Shown: positions 40,129 through 52,985 of the stretch, one piece after another
How positions within the stretch are numbered: the first letter of the stretch is position 1
Layout of the letters: each line of letters opens with the position of its first letter
NCBI GenBank assembly: GCA_905182985.1
Contig: CAJJDN010000079.1
Span: forward strand, 140,180 to 204,179
Source of the DNA: Paramecium sonneborni
Taxonomy: Eukaryota; Ciliophora; Oligohymenophorea; Peniculida; Parameciidae
Direction of reading: 5' to 3'
DNA: 64,000 nt
The notes under the pieces: generated by a model
What the model was told of the DNA's origin: nothing
What the model saw: only the letters and a program-made list of their open reading frames with translations
Database searches by the model: none
Made by a program: the position numbers and the translations under genes

Positions 40129-42645
40129 ATGGAGTAATTTATATCCTAATTAGGAGATAAGAAATTTGGAAAAGAACTGGAACAATTAGTGGAAATGGAT
40201 GATGAGTAATTTAGATATAAATAATTTATAGATAAACTATGAATTAATTTGTGTAAGCGATGAAAAAGATTATGAATGAAAAATACCCTCCCAAAGAATG
40301 TCTTTATGGATTAAAGATTGTCAAAGATTGCATTGAGAAATTCAATGACTCTTTTAAGCTTAAGGTTAAATAAGAATTGATGGATATCATTTATTAAATA
40401 GCTACCTATAGAATAAAAGATTAAGATGATACAAGGGGAGCTACTTATTTTAAAAACCCAGAACATGATAAAACTATAGAATAATATGGAGCAAGCTATC
40501 ATCGTTTAGCTTTGGATTGTATTAGAGTATGGGCCAAATGGTTTCCAGATTTCATGATTTATTAAAAAAAATTAGAGTAAGAAAATGGATATTTGCCATA
40601 AATAAACTACTTTAAGTAGGATTAAATAGAAAAGTATATTCCAAAAATTTAAGCAACTCCAACTCCATAAGATGAAACATAATAAATTCAAATCAAAGCC
40701 TAAGAACTTTAATAACAACTCATAAATTTATTTATTGCCAATAATGATGAAAATAATGTAGTAATCAATGAATTAGCAACAATAAATGCTTAAGTTGAAG
40801 ATTTATTACTTTTAGATATTTAAAATGAATTTGTAGATGATTTTATTATGTCATATTAAGATTATTAAGGAGGTAATCTAAATTACAATCAATTAAGATA
40901 ATAATTTCTTCGCTCTCATTAATCTTAATTTAAATAATAAGATCCTTTAATTAAAAATTAGAGCAATATTTAAGCATCCAAAATTTAAAAGCCTCCTTAA
41001 TAATAATATTTCACTTCTGAAAATGATGATAATTATATTTAATCATAAATCTAACAATAAAAAAATGAAGACAAAGTAATGATTGAAAATTTAAAACAAA
41101 TTATTAATTAAAAAGATGGTTTAATATCAAGTATGAAATTAGATTTATAGAAACAAATATCATTAAATGATAAGTTAAGTAATGAAAATAATTAGAAACA
41201 AACAGAAAATCTAAAACTTTAATAGGAGGTAAACATATTGTAACAAAAACTAAATGATGAAAATCAATATTATTAAGATCATTTATTAGAGTTATAGCAA
41301 TAAATTTAACATTATTAATAATAGCTTGAACAATCAAAATAATAAATTGCTTAATCATAAATAAGATTAGGATAATCATAATTTGAAAAACCTATGGAAT
41401 CATAAATTGCATTATAAAATTTGTAAGAAGAATTAGAGAATTTAAGAGTGGAAAGAAATTTGTTATTGGAATAATAGAGAATATTTTAATAGAAAAGTAG
41501 TTAGGTCTGTAGTTAACTTGACTATATGAATTTAAAAAAAAAATATGACGACCTAGATAGCAAATACTTCTTATTAAAATAAGAGAATCAAAAATTGAGA
41601 CAATAAACTCTTGAGTATAATAATTATCAATCAGCAAATCAAAGTAGGAATATTGATAGTGTGAATAGAGAAATTGATTATTAGGATGAAATTTAAAATC
41701 AAAAATTTGTTTTTTACAATTTTAAGGACTCTGATCTATAATCTTAAGTTTTAAGTGTAAAATCATAATAACAAACTACAAAATTATGTTATTCTAAGGA
41801 GGTTTAGTAATTGATTTATCCTCATAAAACTGCATCTGAATATTATAGAATTAATGGAAAGAAATAATTTAGAGGAATCCAAATTAGTAGAAATTAATTT
41901 CAACTTTAATTGAATAGCACTAATATTATTAATTTTAAAAAAGCAAGTATAAATTAACTAGCTATTTTATTTTAATCAAACAAAGTTGAAATAAAATCAA
42001 GACAATAAATTATTTACGGTAATAATCAATAAGAATATATATCTACTACTTTAAGTATTAAGAATAGAGAACTCAAACCTGTGTAGGTATAAATTATCAA
42101 TTACAATAAAAACGTTTGGGTCAATAAGGATTTGAAAAGCATACTATTATAGTCATAATAATAAATATTGTATGAATTTATACGAGAAGCCTAAATTTAA
42201 ACTCACTAATAAACTTAATTATCGTTTTCTATCAAGTATTAAATATATATTTTAACCTTTTAGTTTTGAAAACTTTATTTTATATTTACCAAATTTTATA
42301 TTAACTTCTTTGAAATTCTATTAGATAGAGGCTCTCTCTTTCAAAACTATAAAATAATAATTTTTGGGTAAGGTTTATAAAACCTAATTACTTCCAATAG
42401 GTTGCGCTTTAGAATTAAAATAACTTAGCTAAAAGGGAGTTTTATTGAATAATTGGGAGTTAGAAAATGAAGAATTGATTACAGAGAGTAAATTTGGATT
42501 TAAAGCTGTGTTATTAAACTAACTTGAATTTTATATGGAATTGATTACAACACCTTGCGAAGAATTTTTATTTAGAGGATTTACCAGTTTCGATGAAGAA
42601 TTATTATAATTCATTCTTAATGGATTATCAAATTTATTTAGTTGA
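40129..42645 (+). CDS. VHS/ENTH-like adaptor protein with Gln-rich coiled coil and appendage-like C-terminus
   Basis: After MEQFISQLGDKKFGKELEQLVEMDDE a 26-nt intron (about 40208-40233) joins to TMNQFVQAMKKIMNEKYPPKECLYGLKIVKDCIEKFND, a helical superhelix like VHS/ENTH domains that bind sorting signals or lipids on endosomal/Golgi membranes. Helices continue through YHRLALDCIRVWAKWFPDF. Then comes a Gln-rich coiled coil (about 40900-41700). From about 41810 the C-terminus turns beta-rich (FQLQLNSTNIINFKKASINQLAILFQ, VQVQIINYNK), followed after a 28-nt intron near 42232 by a mixed domain (FLGKVYKTQLLPIGCALELKQL) ending at TGA 42643-42645. This order recalls GGA-type or adaptin-appendage proteins. 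The N-terminal call is fair; the appendage call is tentative. Confidence 0.65.
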
Positions 42646-43809
42646 TCAGAAATATATTGCGTATTATAAATTTTTCAATTAACAAAAATTTTTTTATTTA
42701 TTTATCAAATTATTAAATAAAAAATAAACACAACAATTCATATCTTATATTCTTTTTTATATTTTTGAACAAGAATTTTATTTATTTTAAAAAAAATATT
42801 AGTATTGTAAAAATGAATTTAAAATTTCTAGCTAAAAAATTTATTGATCTAAAATAAAAACTAACATGTGATCATTTAAAATTTATAAAATTAAGCTTAA
42901 ACTTCCTTAAATATATATATGATGATACTCTAAAAAAGTTAATTAAAAAAAAGTGTAGATTAATTTTTATTTTATTCTTCGGAAAATTTGGGAAGTATTG
43001 GCTAAAATAAAAGCTTGAAATGATATATATTAGTTTAATTTTCTATTCAAATGAAAAATAAAAATTGCTCTTGTTAATTACCTAAATCAATTAAAGTTAG
43101 AGGACCGCAAAAATTAATTAGCTTAAGTTAACTAAAAATGTTTGAGATAAGCTAAGTTAATTATAAAACTAAATTATAAAAACATACAATTAGAAAACTT
43201 ATCCTTAACAAAAGAGAATAAAAAAAAAATAAAATAATTTTCAAAACTAAAATAAATTAGCTCATCACTTAAATTAAAATTTCAATCTAAAATTGAAAAT
43301 TATCTTGTATAATATCGGATTATCATTGGTATTCAATATTAATAAGAAATTTATATAAATAAATGAATTGATTTTGAGAAATTTAGGAAATTTTGAGTAC
43401 AATACTCTAATCTGATTCTAATAGGGTTTAATATGAATAAAATTTAAAACATTTACTTAAATAGACATACTGGATTTTTTACAAACTTGAAAACACAAGT
43501 ATTGATAGATACAATGCCTAGACTTAAATTATTAATATGAGATATCAATGAACGATATATTTAATTTTATAAAATAATCAATTAATAATTTAATTATATA
43601 TAAAAATAATTTTTTGATATATATTATTCAGTTGATGCAACTTACTTTAGTATTAATATAATAAATAAACTATGATTGATAATAGAAGACAGGTTTCTGA
43701 AATAGATTTTTATTTAAACAAATTTTTAGATTTTAATTAATTAATAAATAATTTTATCAACAGGACACTTTATAATATAATAATATATATTTTTTTTTTA
43801 AATAGCTTA
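42646..43809. other. Gene-free A+T-rich region
   Basis: About 1.16 kb of very A+T-rich sequence with no persuasive coding frame, RNA gene or repeat. Confidence 0.45.
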
Positions 43810-45226
43810 ATGCACGATTTGCAATAAGGTGATTTGATAGGAGATATATACAAAGTTAAGAAGCTTCTTTCTTAGGGTTCCTTTGGGAAAGTTTATATAG
43901 GGAGAAATATTGAGAGCGGAATGAAAGTGGCAATAAAAGTAGAAAAATAGGAAATGTCAAATTGCTTAAGCTTAGAAAGAGAGGTTAATTGAATGATAAT
44001 GATTAGATAGAAATTTTGAAGAAATTAAGGGGAATACCATAAGTGCCATAATTACTTTGGCATGGAAGACATAATGAACTTTAAGTAATGATAACGAAAA
44101 TGCTTGGATTTGATTTAATTTATTTTTTGAAAAAACATAAGAAATTCTCACTAGAATGTATTTTCAATATAGCTTAATAAATGATAGAAATATTAGAAAA
44201 TATTCATAAAAAGTATTCACTGATATTATATATATAATAGGAATATAATTCATAGAGATTTAAAACCAGAAAACATTTTGGGTAAAAGACATTCTGATTA
44301 GATAATTTTAATTGATTTTGGAATTTCAAAAGATTCTTTAAAAAGTAAGAAATCGACTAAAGGCAAAATTCCATTTATAGGAACAAGTCGATATGCTAGT
44401 TTGACTGCTCATAGAGGTTTAGATTAATCAAGAAAAGATGATTTAGAATCTCTAGGATATGTTTTAATATACCTATTCAAACAGAAGTTACCATGGTCTA
44501 ATTATGAAAAATTTGAGAATGATCGTTTAGAGAGGATTGGATAATTAAAATGTGAATCAACACTTTAATAAATTTGTGATGGCTGTCCATAATAATTGTT
44601 AATGTAATTGACAAAACAAAAAATATAGTTATATGACTTAAGTGGCAGAATTGAATCATCAATAAATTCCAAATTATTAGAAGCTCAAGTCCATTTTTTA
44701 ATTGAAAATTCATCATAAATAGTATGTGATTTTTGATTGGTCAAACCCTTAATTTGTAAATTCAAAAACTAGTCAAAATACTAAAAATAATAATTAGAAA
44801 TAAAATAAATATGATAGTGTTTAACATATAAAGCTGTAATTTATATAAATTATGTTTAGATCTTTGGATAAAGTAAGTTCAAGACATCTTCATACAATCA
44901 CTTTTTAAGCTGATTCAAATGTATCTTCTTTTAATAGTTAACAATCTAGTAGTATGCAACACTCTTTTGGAACTCATTAAAGTGTATAAGTTGATTTTTT
45001 TAATTCTGATTCAAGTAGTATTCAATCATAAAAAAAATAAAATAAAATATCAACTGTTGATGTGATCATATTGAATGATGATATAATGCCAGTTAAAGAC
45101 TAACTTTAATTAATGGAATTAGAAAATTAAGATTTAGAAATTAAACATAATTTATTGCATTATCATTCCGTTTATTATAATTTCAAGAATCCATTTTAAG
45201 GTTTGTTACAACTTAAAATCAATTGA
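43810..45226 (+). CDS. Casein kinase 1 family protein kinase
   Basis: Ser/Thr kinase with all core motifs: glycine loop LLSQGSFGKVYIG, VAIKVE lysine, catalytic loop IIHRDLKPENILGK, DFG in LIDFGISKD, and the CK1-specific KIPFIGTSRYASL in place of APE, then DDLESLGYVLIYL. Two introns are clear: 23 nt near 43984 and 28 nt near 44214, the latter just before the HRD motif. A further splice near 44600-44715 is needed to reach the CK1 signature YVIFDWSNP and is not resolved. The C-terminal tail is Ser-rich (SSFNSQQSSSMQHSF) and probably regulatory, as in CK1 delta/epsilon. It ends at TGA 45224-45226. CK1 genes are highly multiplied in Paramecium, so the exact orthologue cannot be named. Confidence 0.9.
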
Positions 45227-46124
45227 TTTATAAAACTTCCTTTTAATATAATTGTATAATAATATATCGAAAATTGAAAAAGTATTATCAAAATAAATTT
45301 ATGTATAATATTAACAATTATATAAAATAAATACATATCATCATATAGATAAACTCTAAAAAGGTTTTATTTAAGCACCACTAATATATTTTGATGTATT
45401 GTTCAAACAATTTTATTCATTTCTTCCTGTCATCTTTTGATCATAATTTAAAATGAGACTAGGAATAAATTCATTATTGAACTCATTTTTAGTTTTCTAA
45501 CTTTTTGCACAGACACAACCCATCAAAACGTAAATTTAATATATAAAATATATTAATTCTTGTTAATACATTCTTTCTTTACTGAACTGAATCACTTCAA
45601 TATATTTTGAATACAAGAGTTATTTTTAGAAGCAGTTTTTTAATTTTTTAGGTTTTTTTAAGAATGATTCTAGAACAAATTTTATTTGGTTTGATCTTAG
45701 AAATAGCATTAGGAAATTAAGAAAGTACAACCCCAAAATAAAATTATAATTTGTAATTACTTATTTTTGTAATGATATTGTGAGTTGAAGGAGTGTAGTA
45801 GTAATAATAAAATAGATAATATTAAATGAGAATGTAAATGTAGTGAAAATGAATAATTTAATATCATTGATGGCATTAATATATTTAAAAATAAAATTAG
45901 GTTTAATTAACATAAATTAAGAAATAAATTCAACAGTTAAACATAGATAATTTAGATATGATTCAAAATTTGAGAATCTGTTAGCCAAAAAATTATAAGG
46001 AAGATCTAAATAATAGAATATTTGTATATAGAAATAAGTATCTGATATAAAAGTTTTTATATCATATCATAATTTTACATTAAATAATATATATAAAATA
46101 TACACATATATATCTTTGGGAAAA
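45227..46124. other. Region without a confident gene
   Basis: Two short plus-strand ORFs begin with hydrophobic, signal-peptide-like N-termini: at 45452 (MRLGINSLLNSFLVFQLFAQTQ) and near 45664 (MILEQILFGLILEIALG). Neither continues convincingly; they may be exons of a small secreted protein or chance. The remainder is A+T-rich. Confidence 0.35.
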
Positions 46125-46649
46125 ATGGATGTGGTAATGGAAGGAAATTTGGATGAATCCCTCGAAGATAATATTATTTGTGCGATAGCTAAGGTTTTAG
46201 ATGAAATAGTGAAAGAGACAGACATAATCGAAAGTCCAATTTAAACAGTCTTTCACACTAATAAAAAACCTTAGATAACAATTTATAAATATATTGAGCG
46301 TATTAAGACGTACTGTTATTGCAGCAATGAGTGTTTCGTATTAGCGCTGATATATATAGACAGAGTGCAAAAGAAGAACTAAGATGTTGTTATAAATAGT
46401 TTTTGTGTTCATAGGTTGAAATATAAATATAACCATAGATTTCTGTTGGCTTGCATTCTTATAAGTATAAAATACAATGACGATGACTATTATAAGAACG
46501 ATTATTATGCAAGAGTTGGAGGAGTTGCAATATAAGAGTTAAATACATTGGAGTAGGAACTATTAAAACTCTTAGATTATGAACTATTTGTAAGTCAAAA
46601 AAAATACTACTATTACAAGGAAAAATTGATGAAATATGCAAAACTATGA
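46125..46649 (+). CDS. PHO80/U-type cyclin
   Basis: About 165 residues. It contains the complete cyclin box in the PHO80 style: [29 protein letters not shown], then [37 protein letters not shown] and [19 protein letters not shown]. The VHR-LL-ISIKY-DD-YY--YYA-VGG pattern is diagnostic for cyclins that partner PHO85/CDK5-like kinases. One 24-nt intron (about 46415-46438) falls inside the box and is needed to keep it collinear. It ends at TGA 46647-46649 with a short tail, so the protein is almost nothing but the cyclin box. The next gene starts 20 nt later. Confidence 0.9.
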
Positions 46650-46668
46650 TTATATAAATATATATAAA

Positions 46669-47200
46669 ATGGAAATGGCATAGAGATTAGACATTAATTC
46701 TTTAGTACATTTGAATAATTTTATTTTTCTTGTCTTTTCTATATGTGCTGATAAAATAGTAACAGAAGATTTCCAATGCAACGACTCTGAAGGAATTGGA
46801 TTTCTACATTTTATCTTATATGGAAACTTGATTGTGTAAGAAGTCAAATAAATAATTTAGATATGGGATTATATTCATAATACAATTTTTGAGTGCATGC
46901 AATTTACTAGATACATGTACTAGGAAATTTGGAGCTGTTTGCATTACAATTAATACATTTGTCTTTTTTGGAGGTGTAATTATATTTGATGTCATTTCTA
47001 TGCTTTATGGAATTAAACAACATTTCTTTTCAGCCAGATCTAAATGTAGAGAAATTGAACTATTTACTATGTGTTGTGCTTATATTTTTGTAGTCTGGAT
47101 AAGTGTAATGATAATTGGAGCAATAAATCATCTTATTGACTATTTTAAACCAAGAAATGATCTCATACAACCTTTGAATAAGAACCCTGCTGTTTTGTGA
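46669..47200 (+). CDS. Multi-span membrane protein, unknown family
   Basis: About 165 residues. The first exon begins MEMAQRLDINSLVHLNNFIFLVFSIC. A 25-nt intron near 46834-46858 joins it to YGIIFIIQFLSACNLLDTCTRKFGAVCITINTFVFFGGVIIFDVI. Four hydrophobic segments can be counted, the last being FTMCCAYIFVVWISVMIIGAI, followed by a short polar tail (DYFKPRNDLIQPLNK) ending at TGA 47198-47200. Cysteine is frequent. No family recognised. The start lies only 20 nt after the cyclin stop on the same strand, unusually close even here. Confidence 0.65.
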
Positions 47201-48474
47201 AAATATTTTATATTAATAAATCTGTTTCATCAACACTCAACTTATATATTGTTTTTTTCATTTTTCACTCTTCTTCTCTCTTTCTATATCCGTAAACACT
47301 CTTTACGGACTTAATTTATTTGCCCTTTTAATATAATTCTAAATACATTATTCAATTATTTAAAATTATATCTAAACATTATCCTTTACTATTATTTATA
47401 TTACTTTCCAAATATTCTTTATTTTATATGAATCTTCTTTAATTGCTTCCTTTTTGATGCACTAAATAACTTAATTACAAATTCTAATAAGAATAAATCA
47501 TTATAAAATTACTAACTTTTTATTTGATTTCTTTTTAATATTGGTTCCTCATTTTTATTTTAAGTTATAAATTTTCTAGATTATTTAAATCAAATATATC
47601 TTTGAAGTAGAGACATCCAAAATACACTAAATTAATTATTAATACAATTCAGAAAAAAATCTTTGAATAGGTATTTATTGTCATTTCTTATATTACTGAG
47701 AAAAGAAGTACTCTGATTTTTAATTATTTTTATTAAAAAATTAAATGTTTAAAATCAAAAAAAATGATGGAATGAAAAATTGGCTTAATTCAGATGTAAT
47801 CAAAAAAGATAGAATAAACTTATTATTGTATTTTTGTTCATCATTTTTTTACAAATAATTTTTTTTATTTCTAAAAATTATGAAATCAACTTAAATATGC
47901 TATTTAGCACTCAATCTCTTTTTGTTCATAAGTAACATTTATTCTAATTAAAATATTTTTGCAATTAATAATTATCAAGTTGCTAAATTTTAATGTATTA
48001 TAAAATATTGGATTAAGTTTGAGATTTCTTCAAGAGGTTTTGAAACAAAATAACAAATTTAGTGTCAAATTTACAAAGTAGTTATTCATCATCAAATGCA
48101 TAATGTAAAATTTCCATGGCAAATAGTTGCAATACTAAACTATTAATTTTCTAACAGTATATTGAGTTTAAGATATAAGGAATCTCTAAGTCCTAAATAG
48201 TGGATTCAAAGTTAATAAGAGATTCTTTTGGTAAACCTTTGATTAAAAGAAATTGTAAAATTATTAATCATTCTTCCAATACCTGTTATTGATGCGATGA
48301 AGATAATTCGTTTCTATTCAGGTAGAATTAAGAAATAGAAGTCTTCAATAGAAGAAAAAATTGTTTTATTTAATGTTTTTCAGCTTTTTTTCATAAAATT
48401 ATGAATTTTCTGTTCGTGTACAAAAAGTAATAATACCATTTTTAAGGAAAGTTTTATATAAAGTATATAAAAAT
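47201..48474. other. Gene-free A+T-rich region
   Basis: About 1.27 kb between convergent genes, the longest stretch in the window without a convincing coding frame. Nothing else recognised. Confidence 0.45.
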
Positions 48475-49181
48475 TCAATGTTTTGCAGTAGATGGTCGAC
48501 CTTTTGATTTATCTAATTGTACAAATTAAGTAATAGAAGTATAGTTACCTGGTCCAGGGACTAGTTTAATATTTAAGAATAAGAAATACCTCCACTCTTC
48601 TTAGCTGCTCTAACAGCATCATCAATAAAACACTTTCTTTTAGCACTGCCAAATCTACATTTAGGTTTAGTTTATAAAAGTTAAGCATTATATTCTCCAG
48701 GTCCTGGGAAAAATGTAGATTCAGTTGAGAATCTATCAGGACCTTTGTTGATGGAAATGCTTCTACGTTAATTAATATTAGGATCATATGCACCAGGACC
48801 TGGCATATCTGTAATATGATGATTGAGTGTAACTCTTTATCCTATAGAGTAAGAAATAGTTTTATTTGGGCTTTAATCATAGGAGCCTGGACCTGGAACA
48901 TTATTATATTGTAAATAAGATCTGTTTTTGACCATGTTTCTACTTAATCCAAAGGATGCACCTTTATTATTTTAAAAAGAACTAGTTGCATCATAATAAG
49001 TTTCAGTATAGGGTTAAGTTTTTGTAAAATCGAACTTATTCCCATATCCAAATCCAGAAGCTCTGGTACTACGAAAATAATTAGGTTCATAATAGTCTGT
49101 TGAACAAGGAGTATGAAGTCTTCTAAATCTTTTAGCTTTAGGAAAAGAGTATTATATATTAGCTTATACATGTTGAGACAT
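48475..49181 (-). CDS. STPGR/SHIPPO-repeat protein (ODF3/CIMAP-like)
   Basis: About 225 residues carrying at least four Pro-Gly-Pro-Gly-x-Tyr repeats, the SHIPPO motif of microtubule inner proteins and outer-dense-fibre proteins: VPGPGSYDQSP, MPGPGAYDPN, FPGPGEYNAQ and VPGPGNYTS. The first part (KAKRFRRLHTPCSTDYYEP, ASFGLSRN) is also typical of the family. A 29-nt intron near 48545-48573 is required to reach the last repeat and the end KGRPSTAKH at TGA 48475-48477. Proteins of this type line the lumen or surface of axonemal or cortical microtubules. The start at 49181 is the first ATG. Confidence 0.88.
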
Positions 49182-49213
49182 TATTTTTAATATTAAAATA
49201 AAGTGAAACTAAA
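49182..49213. other. Short spacer
   Basis: 32 bp between the STPGR gene start and the stop of the upstream coiled-coil gene on the same strand; the STPGR promoter must overlap the 3' end of that gene. Confidence 0.4.
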
Positions 49214-52200
49214 TCATTCCTACTAATTATTTAGATCTGCATTAATTTGTAACATCACTTATCTTGATGGTCTCATTGGTATTTAATTAGAAGAATTCTT
49301 TGTTTTAACTATTGATTCATTAATTATGTTCTCTTATTCAGTCTTATTTATTTATCTAGACAATGAGGAATTCTAAAATTAAAATTTATGTTACTCTTAT
49401 TATAGTTGTTTGCATAGTGGAATTATTCATTTTTTACTCATATTTCACTTTTAGAGAATCTATTTCTTTAATCTTCTCAGTCAATTCATTACCTTTCTTT
49501 TAAATCATCTAATCTCTCTCATGAAGACTATTCTACATATATTGGATTTATTATTAACTATTATTAATTAATTAATTGTTACAAGCTTTGATTTTCATTG
49601 CCAATTGTTTACAACTACTCTTTTAATAATTGATTTTACTATTCCAATGTTGAAATCGCTTATTGCAACTATTATTATATTCTTCTATTATTTTCTGCAT
49701 CCTTACTAGTAGACTCATTTTATCTTCTTTATTTATTCATTAAATTATATATATCATCTACTTCTTTTGATTTATCTTATAATGATAATTCCAATAATTT
49801 AATCTGCTTTTCTAAAGTTTAAGTTTAAGATTTTAATTTCAAATTATTCTATTCTAATTCCATTACTTATTATTCTAATATATCATATTCTGTCTTTAAT
49901 TATTCATAATTTTCAGATAATTAAGCATCTCTGAATCTGAATCTTAATTCCTCAATCTCATGTAGTCTTTCATCTCCTATTGTAACTAATCTCTTTATCT
50001 CTTAACTTAATACAAGTATTCTCTATTCATAATCTTAAATTTAATTTGTTAATTAATATTTTTATGTTTCCCAATTCATTCGTTCTGCTTAAAATTTAGT
50101 CTCCAAATCTCCCACTTCCAAACCATTCTTTTACATTATTGTTATTTCTGATTAATATTATTCCATTTATTAATATAACTCTTCTATCTCTTATAATAAT
50201 TATTTCTATTTTATTTCTTATTCATATACTTTACTCTACTCTTCAAATAATTAATTTTTTGTTCTATCCAATTCATTTGTCATTATTATCAATTTATTTT
50301 CTAAATTCTATTCATTCAAACTATTTTCTCTTTCATAATTTTACTTCTCCTACTCCATTTAGTATATTGTATTATGATATTATTGTGTTGTCAATGTAAA
50401 TTGTTATATTTTCTCATTTTGAAGTTCTGCAGATTCTTCAAGTTATTTAATTTAATTTGTCAAATCTTCAATTACACTCCATAATCTCTCAATTTCAGTT
50501 GCATAAACTAATATTCTTGTTCTTTCTTTTAAGAAATCTTCTTTCATTTTCTATTTCTCGTTTGAAACCATTTACAATTCCATTTAATAATCTTTTATCT
50601 CCTATAACAAATTAATTCTTTCTTTCTCACTTGCCTACAATTTTTATTTTTAAACCTCTAATTAATCTTCTATTATGTATTAAAATTCTGATACTTTTTA
50701 TTACAACTATGAATTTTATAAATCAACCTACTATTTCTGTTGCTACAATTATCTATTCTAAATTTCAAGAGCTTATTTATCATTGTTAAACTTTTAAGTT
50801 AAATCTTTTATTTATTAATCAAGTACTGACCTTCTCAAATATTCTCCTTATTTTTTTAAATCACTAATTTCAAATTAATGTTTCTCTTATATTAATTACA
50901 TCTAATCTTGCAAGTCCTTTATTTGAATATCTTTTTATTGACAGCTGAAAATTACAACTTTATATTCTCTATTAGTCTTCTCTAATTCTTTCTATAACTC
51001 TTCTTTATCTTGATTGATTTAATTATTGTTTTAAGTTATTCTATTCAACTCACTTGCATAATGATCAATTTATTACTTAACCTCTTATGATTTCCTATCT
51101 TACTACTATGAAGTTTATTCTTTAATCTCTTCCATTTCTTCCTCTAATTAAGTAATCCTCATATTAAGATTGTCATTATCACTATTTAGCAACATTAATT
51201 CCTATTAATAATTACCTATCTCCATTTCCAATTATAATATTTGATTGCATTTTTAATCAATTATTGAAGTTTGATCAATCACTTATTCCTATAGTCTTTC
51301 AATTTTCTATTAATAGTCTCTACTATAACTATCATTATCTCTCATCAATAAATTTAATCTTTCAAGTTCAGTTGTAAGCATAGCACATTTATCTTATAAT
51401 TCTTAATTTCTCTCAGTCCATTCCTATTATAAATATTCAAAGTTTTGTTGAGAATTCTGATTCTTTGCAACTTCTTATTACAACTATTATTTTAATTGAT
51501 TATATGATTGTTATTATTCCTGTAACAATTTAAATTGTATTTCAAATTATTCTAATTTCTAGATCTATGAGAAATAAGATTAACTCTTTTATTCTTATTC
51601 TTCTAATACATTTTAAAGTCTTTCAATCTCAGAACTTAACACAACAATTCTCATTCTATCTTATTATTCTAAATCATCTCTTTATTCTATCTAATTAATT
51701 TACTCTTCATATCTAGACATAAATTACATCATTTCTTCAATTTAAGATTTTAATTCATTATTTTCATTTTATAAATTTTTGGTAATGATCTTATTTTATT
51801 CCAAATCTCTGAAACGCATTCTTTCCATTTCTTAAGCTAATAAAACGCATTTATTTTCTAATTCAACATTCCTATTTTCTAAATTTTTAATTTTCAAATC
51901 AGATTAAATTCTATCTTAATTAAATTACTATGTTATTTCTCTGACTTATGTATCCATTAATGATCTTTTCCAATATTCATTAGTTTATGAATATTGAGTT
52001 AACTCTTATTAATGATTATGTTCCATATTTTAAATTCTTTCTTTTAATGATTAAATTTCAGTATCTTTACCTTATAATTACATTTTGAGTATATCATAAT
52101 CTTATGAGTATTCTCTGTAATTTTTAAGGTATTCATCTCTTTCTTTACAACATTCTTAATATTTTAAATTTGATTTATTGAGTTCCATAATATATTGATC

Positions 52201-52584
52201 AACTTAGTTGTTTAGATCAACAGTTCGTTATTTATAATTTTGAATTTAATCTAACATTTTCTTAAGTTCTTATTAATGATTGTGATTCATTTCTTAGAAT
52301 TAAGCAGTTAACATTTTACTTTAAATTTCTGTTTATTTTAGAAATTCGATTTCTCTATTCTTTTCTTCGATAATTTTTTATAGATTAATTGCCTCAGAAG
52401 TATTGGATTGACTATTAGTGGTGTTATTATAGTGAATAATCTCAGATTTATGTATTTTAGCCTCTGAATCTGCATGAGGATATTTAGCTTTATTAGGTAT
52501 AGGAATGTTTTTATGAATCATATATTCAATTGGTGTCATACGACCTTAATTATTTGTTTTAGGTTAAGAATTGAGTCTATTCAT
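49214..52584 (-). CDS. Long Gln-rich coiled-coil protein (about 1100 residues)
   Basis: Starts MNRLNSQPKTNNQGRMTPIEYMIHKNIPIPNKAKYPH, a short non-coiled head, then nearly continuous predicted coiled coil with heptads to the end (for example DLNNQVDQYIMELNKSNLKYQECCKERDEYL). Similar modules recur, as in NHNHQQELKKM near residue 100 and EHNHQQELTQY near residue 190, and RSLMDTQVREITQQFNQD resembles RRSVLDQQIKDLTQKFNND about 400 residues later, which suggests internal duplication. One or more introns fall near 50390. It ends NADLNNQQE at TGA 49214-49216. It is probably a cytoskeletal or basal-body scaffold. Low complexity makes family assignment by eye unsafe. Confidence 0.75.
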
Positions 52585-52645
52585 AATTTAATATTTGAAT
52601 TTTAAAATAATATCAGTCAGTTCATATTAATAAATATTAAATATA

Positions 52646-52976
52646 ATGGAAAGTGCATTTATATTCGGATGTCTCTTTGGTATGGGAATCAAAATGACTG
52701 TAAGTAGAGTAATAAGACAACCTTTACTTTATAGTAAGAAATAATCAAATATTAGGATGTCATCAATATCCAAAATACATGTTTTTGACTGGATTAGCTT
52801 TTTCAGGATTTGATTGGATTAGACGTCTATCTTTAGAAACATTATGTGAGAAAGAAGAATTAAATGAATACTTAATTCGAACTGCTCGCATTAATTAATT
52901 AGCAACAGGAGCTGAATCTGTTGGAGATTACAAGAACGAGTTTGTTTAAATTGCCGTAAATGAGCACATTTATTGA
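52646..52976 (+). CDS. Small hypothetical protein of about 100 residues
   Basis: MESAFIFGCLFGMGIKMTVSRVIRQPLLY is joined by a 22-nt intron near 52731-52752 to RCHQYPKYMFLTGLAFSGFDWIRRLSLETL, followed by a polar helical tail and TGA 52974-52976. The N-terminus and the FLTGLAFSGFDWIRR segment are hydrophobic, so it may be an organelle membrane protein; its size and style recall mitochondrial respiratory-chain accessory subunits, which is inference only. Its stop is 9 nt from the stop of the convergent APC3 gene, and its start is 61 bp from the divergent coiled-coil gene. Confidence 0.65.
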
Positions 52977-52985
52977 TAAATCATG

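Noticed and set aside
50139..50399. A plus-strand hydrophobic ORF resembling a membrane protein.
   Set aside because: It is antisense to the Gln-rich coiled coil at 49214-52584; reversed Gln/Asn/Glu codons read as Leu, Ile and Phe.
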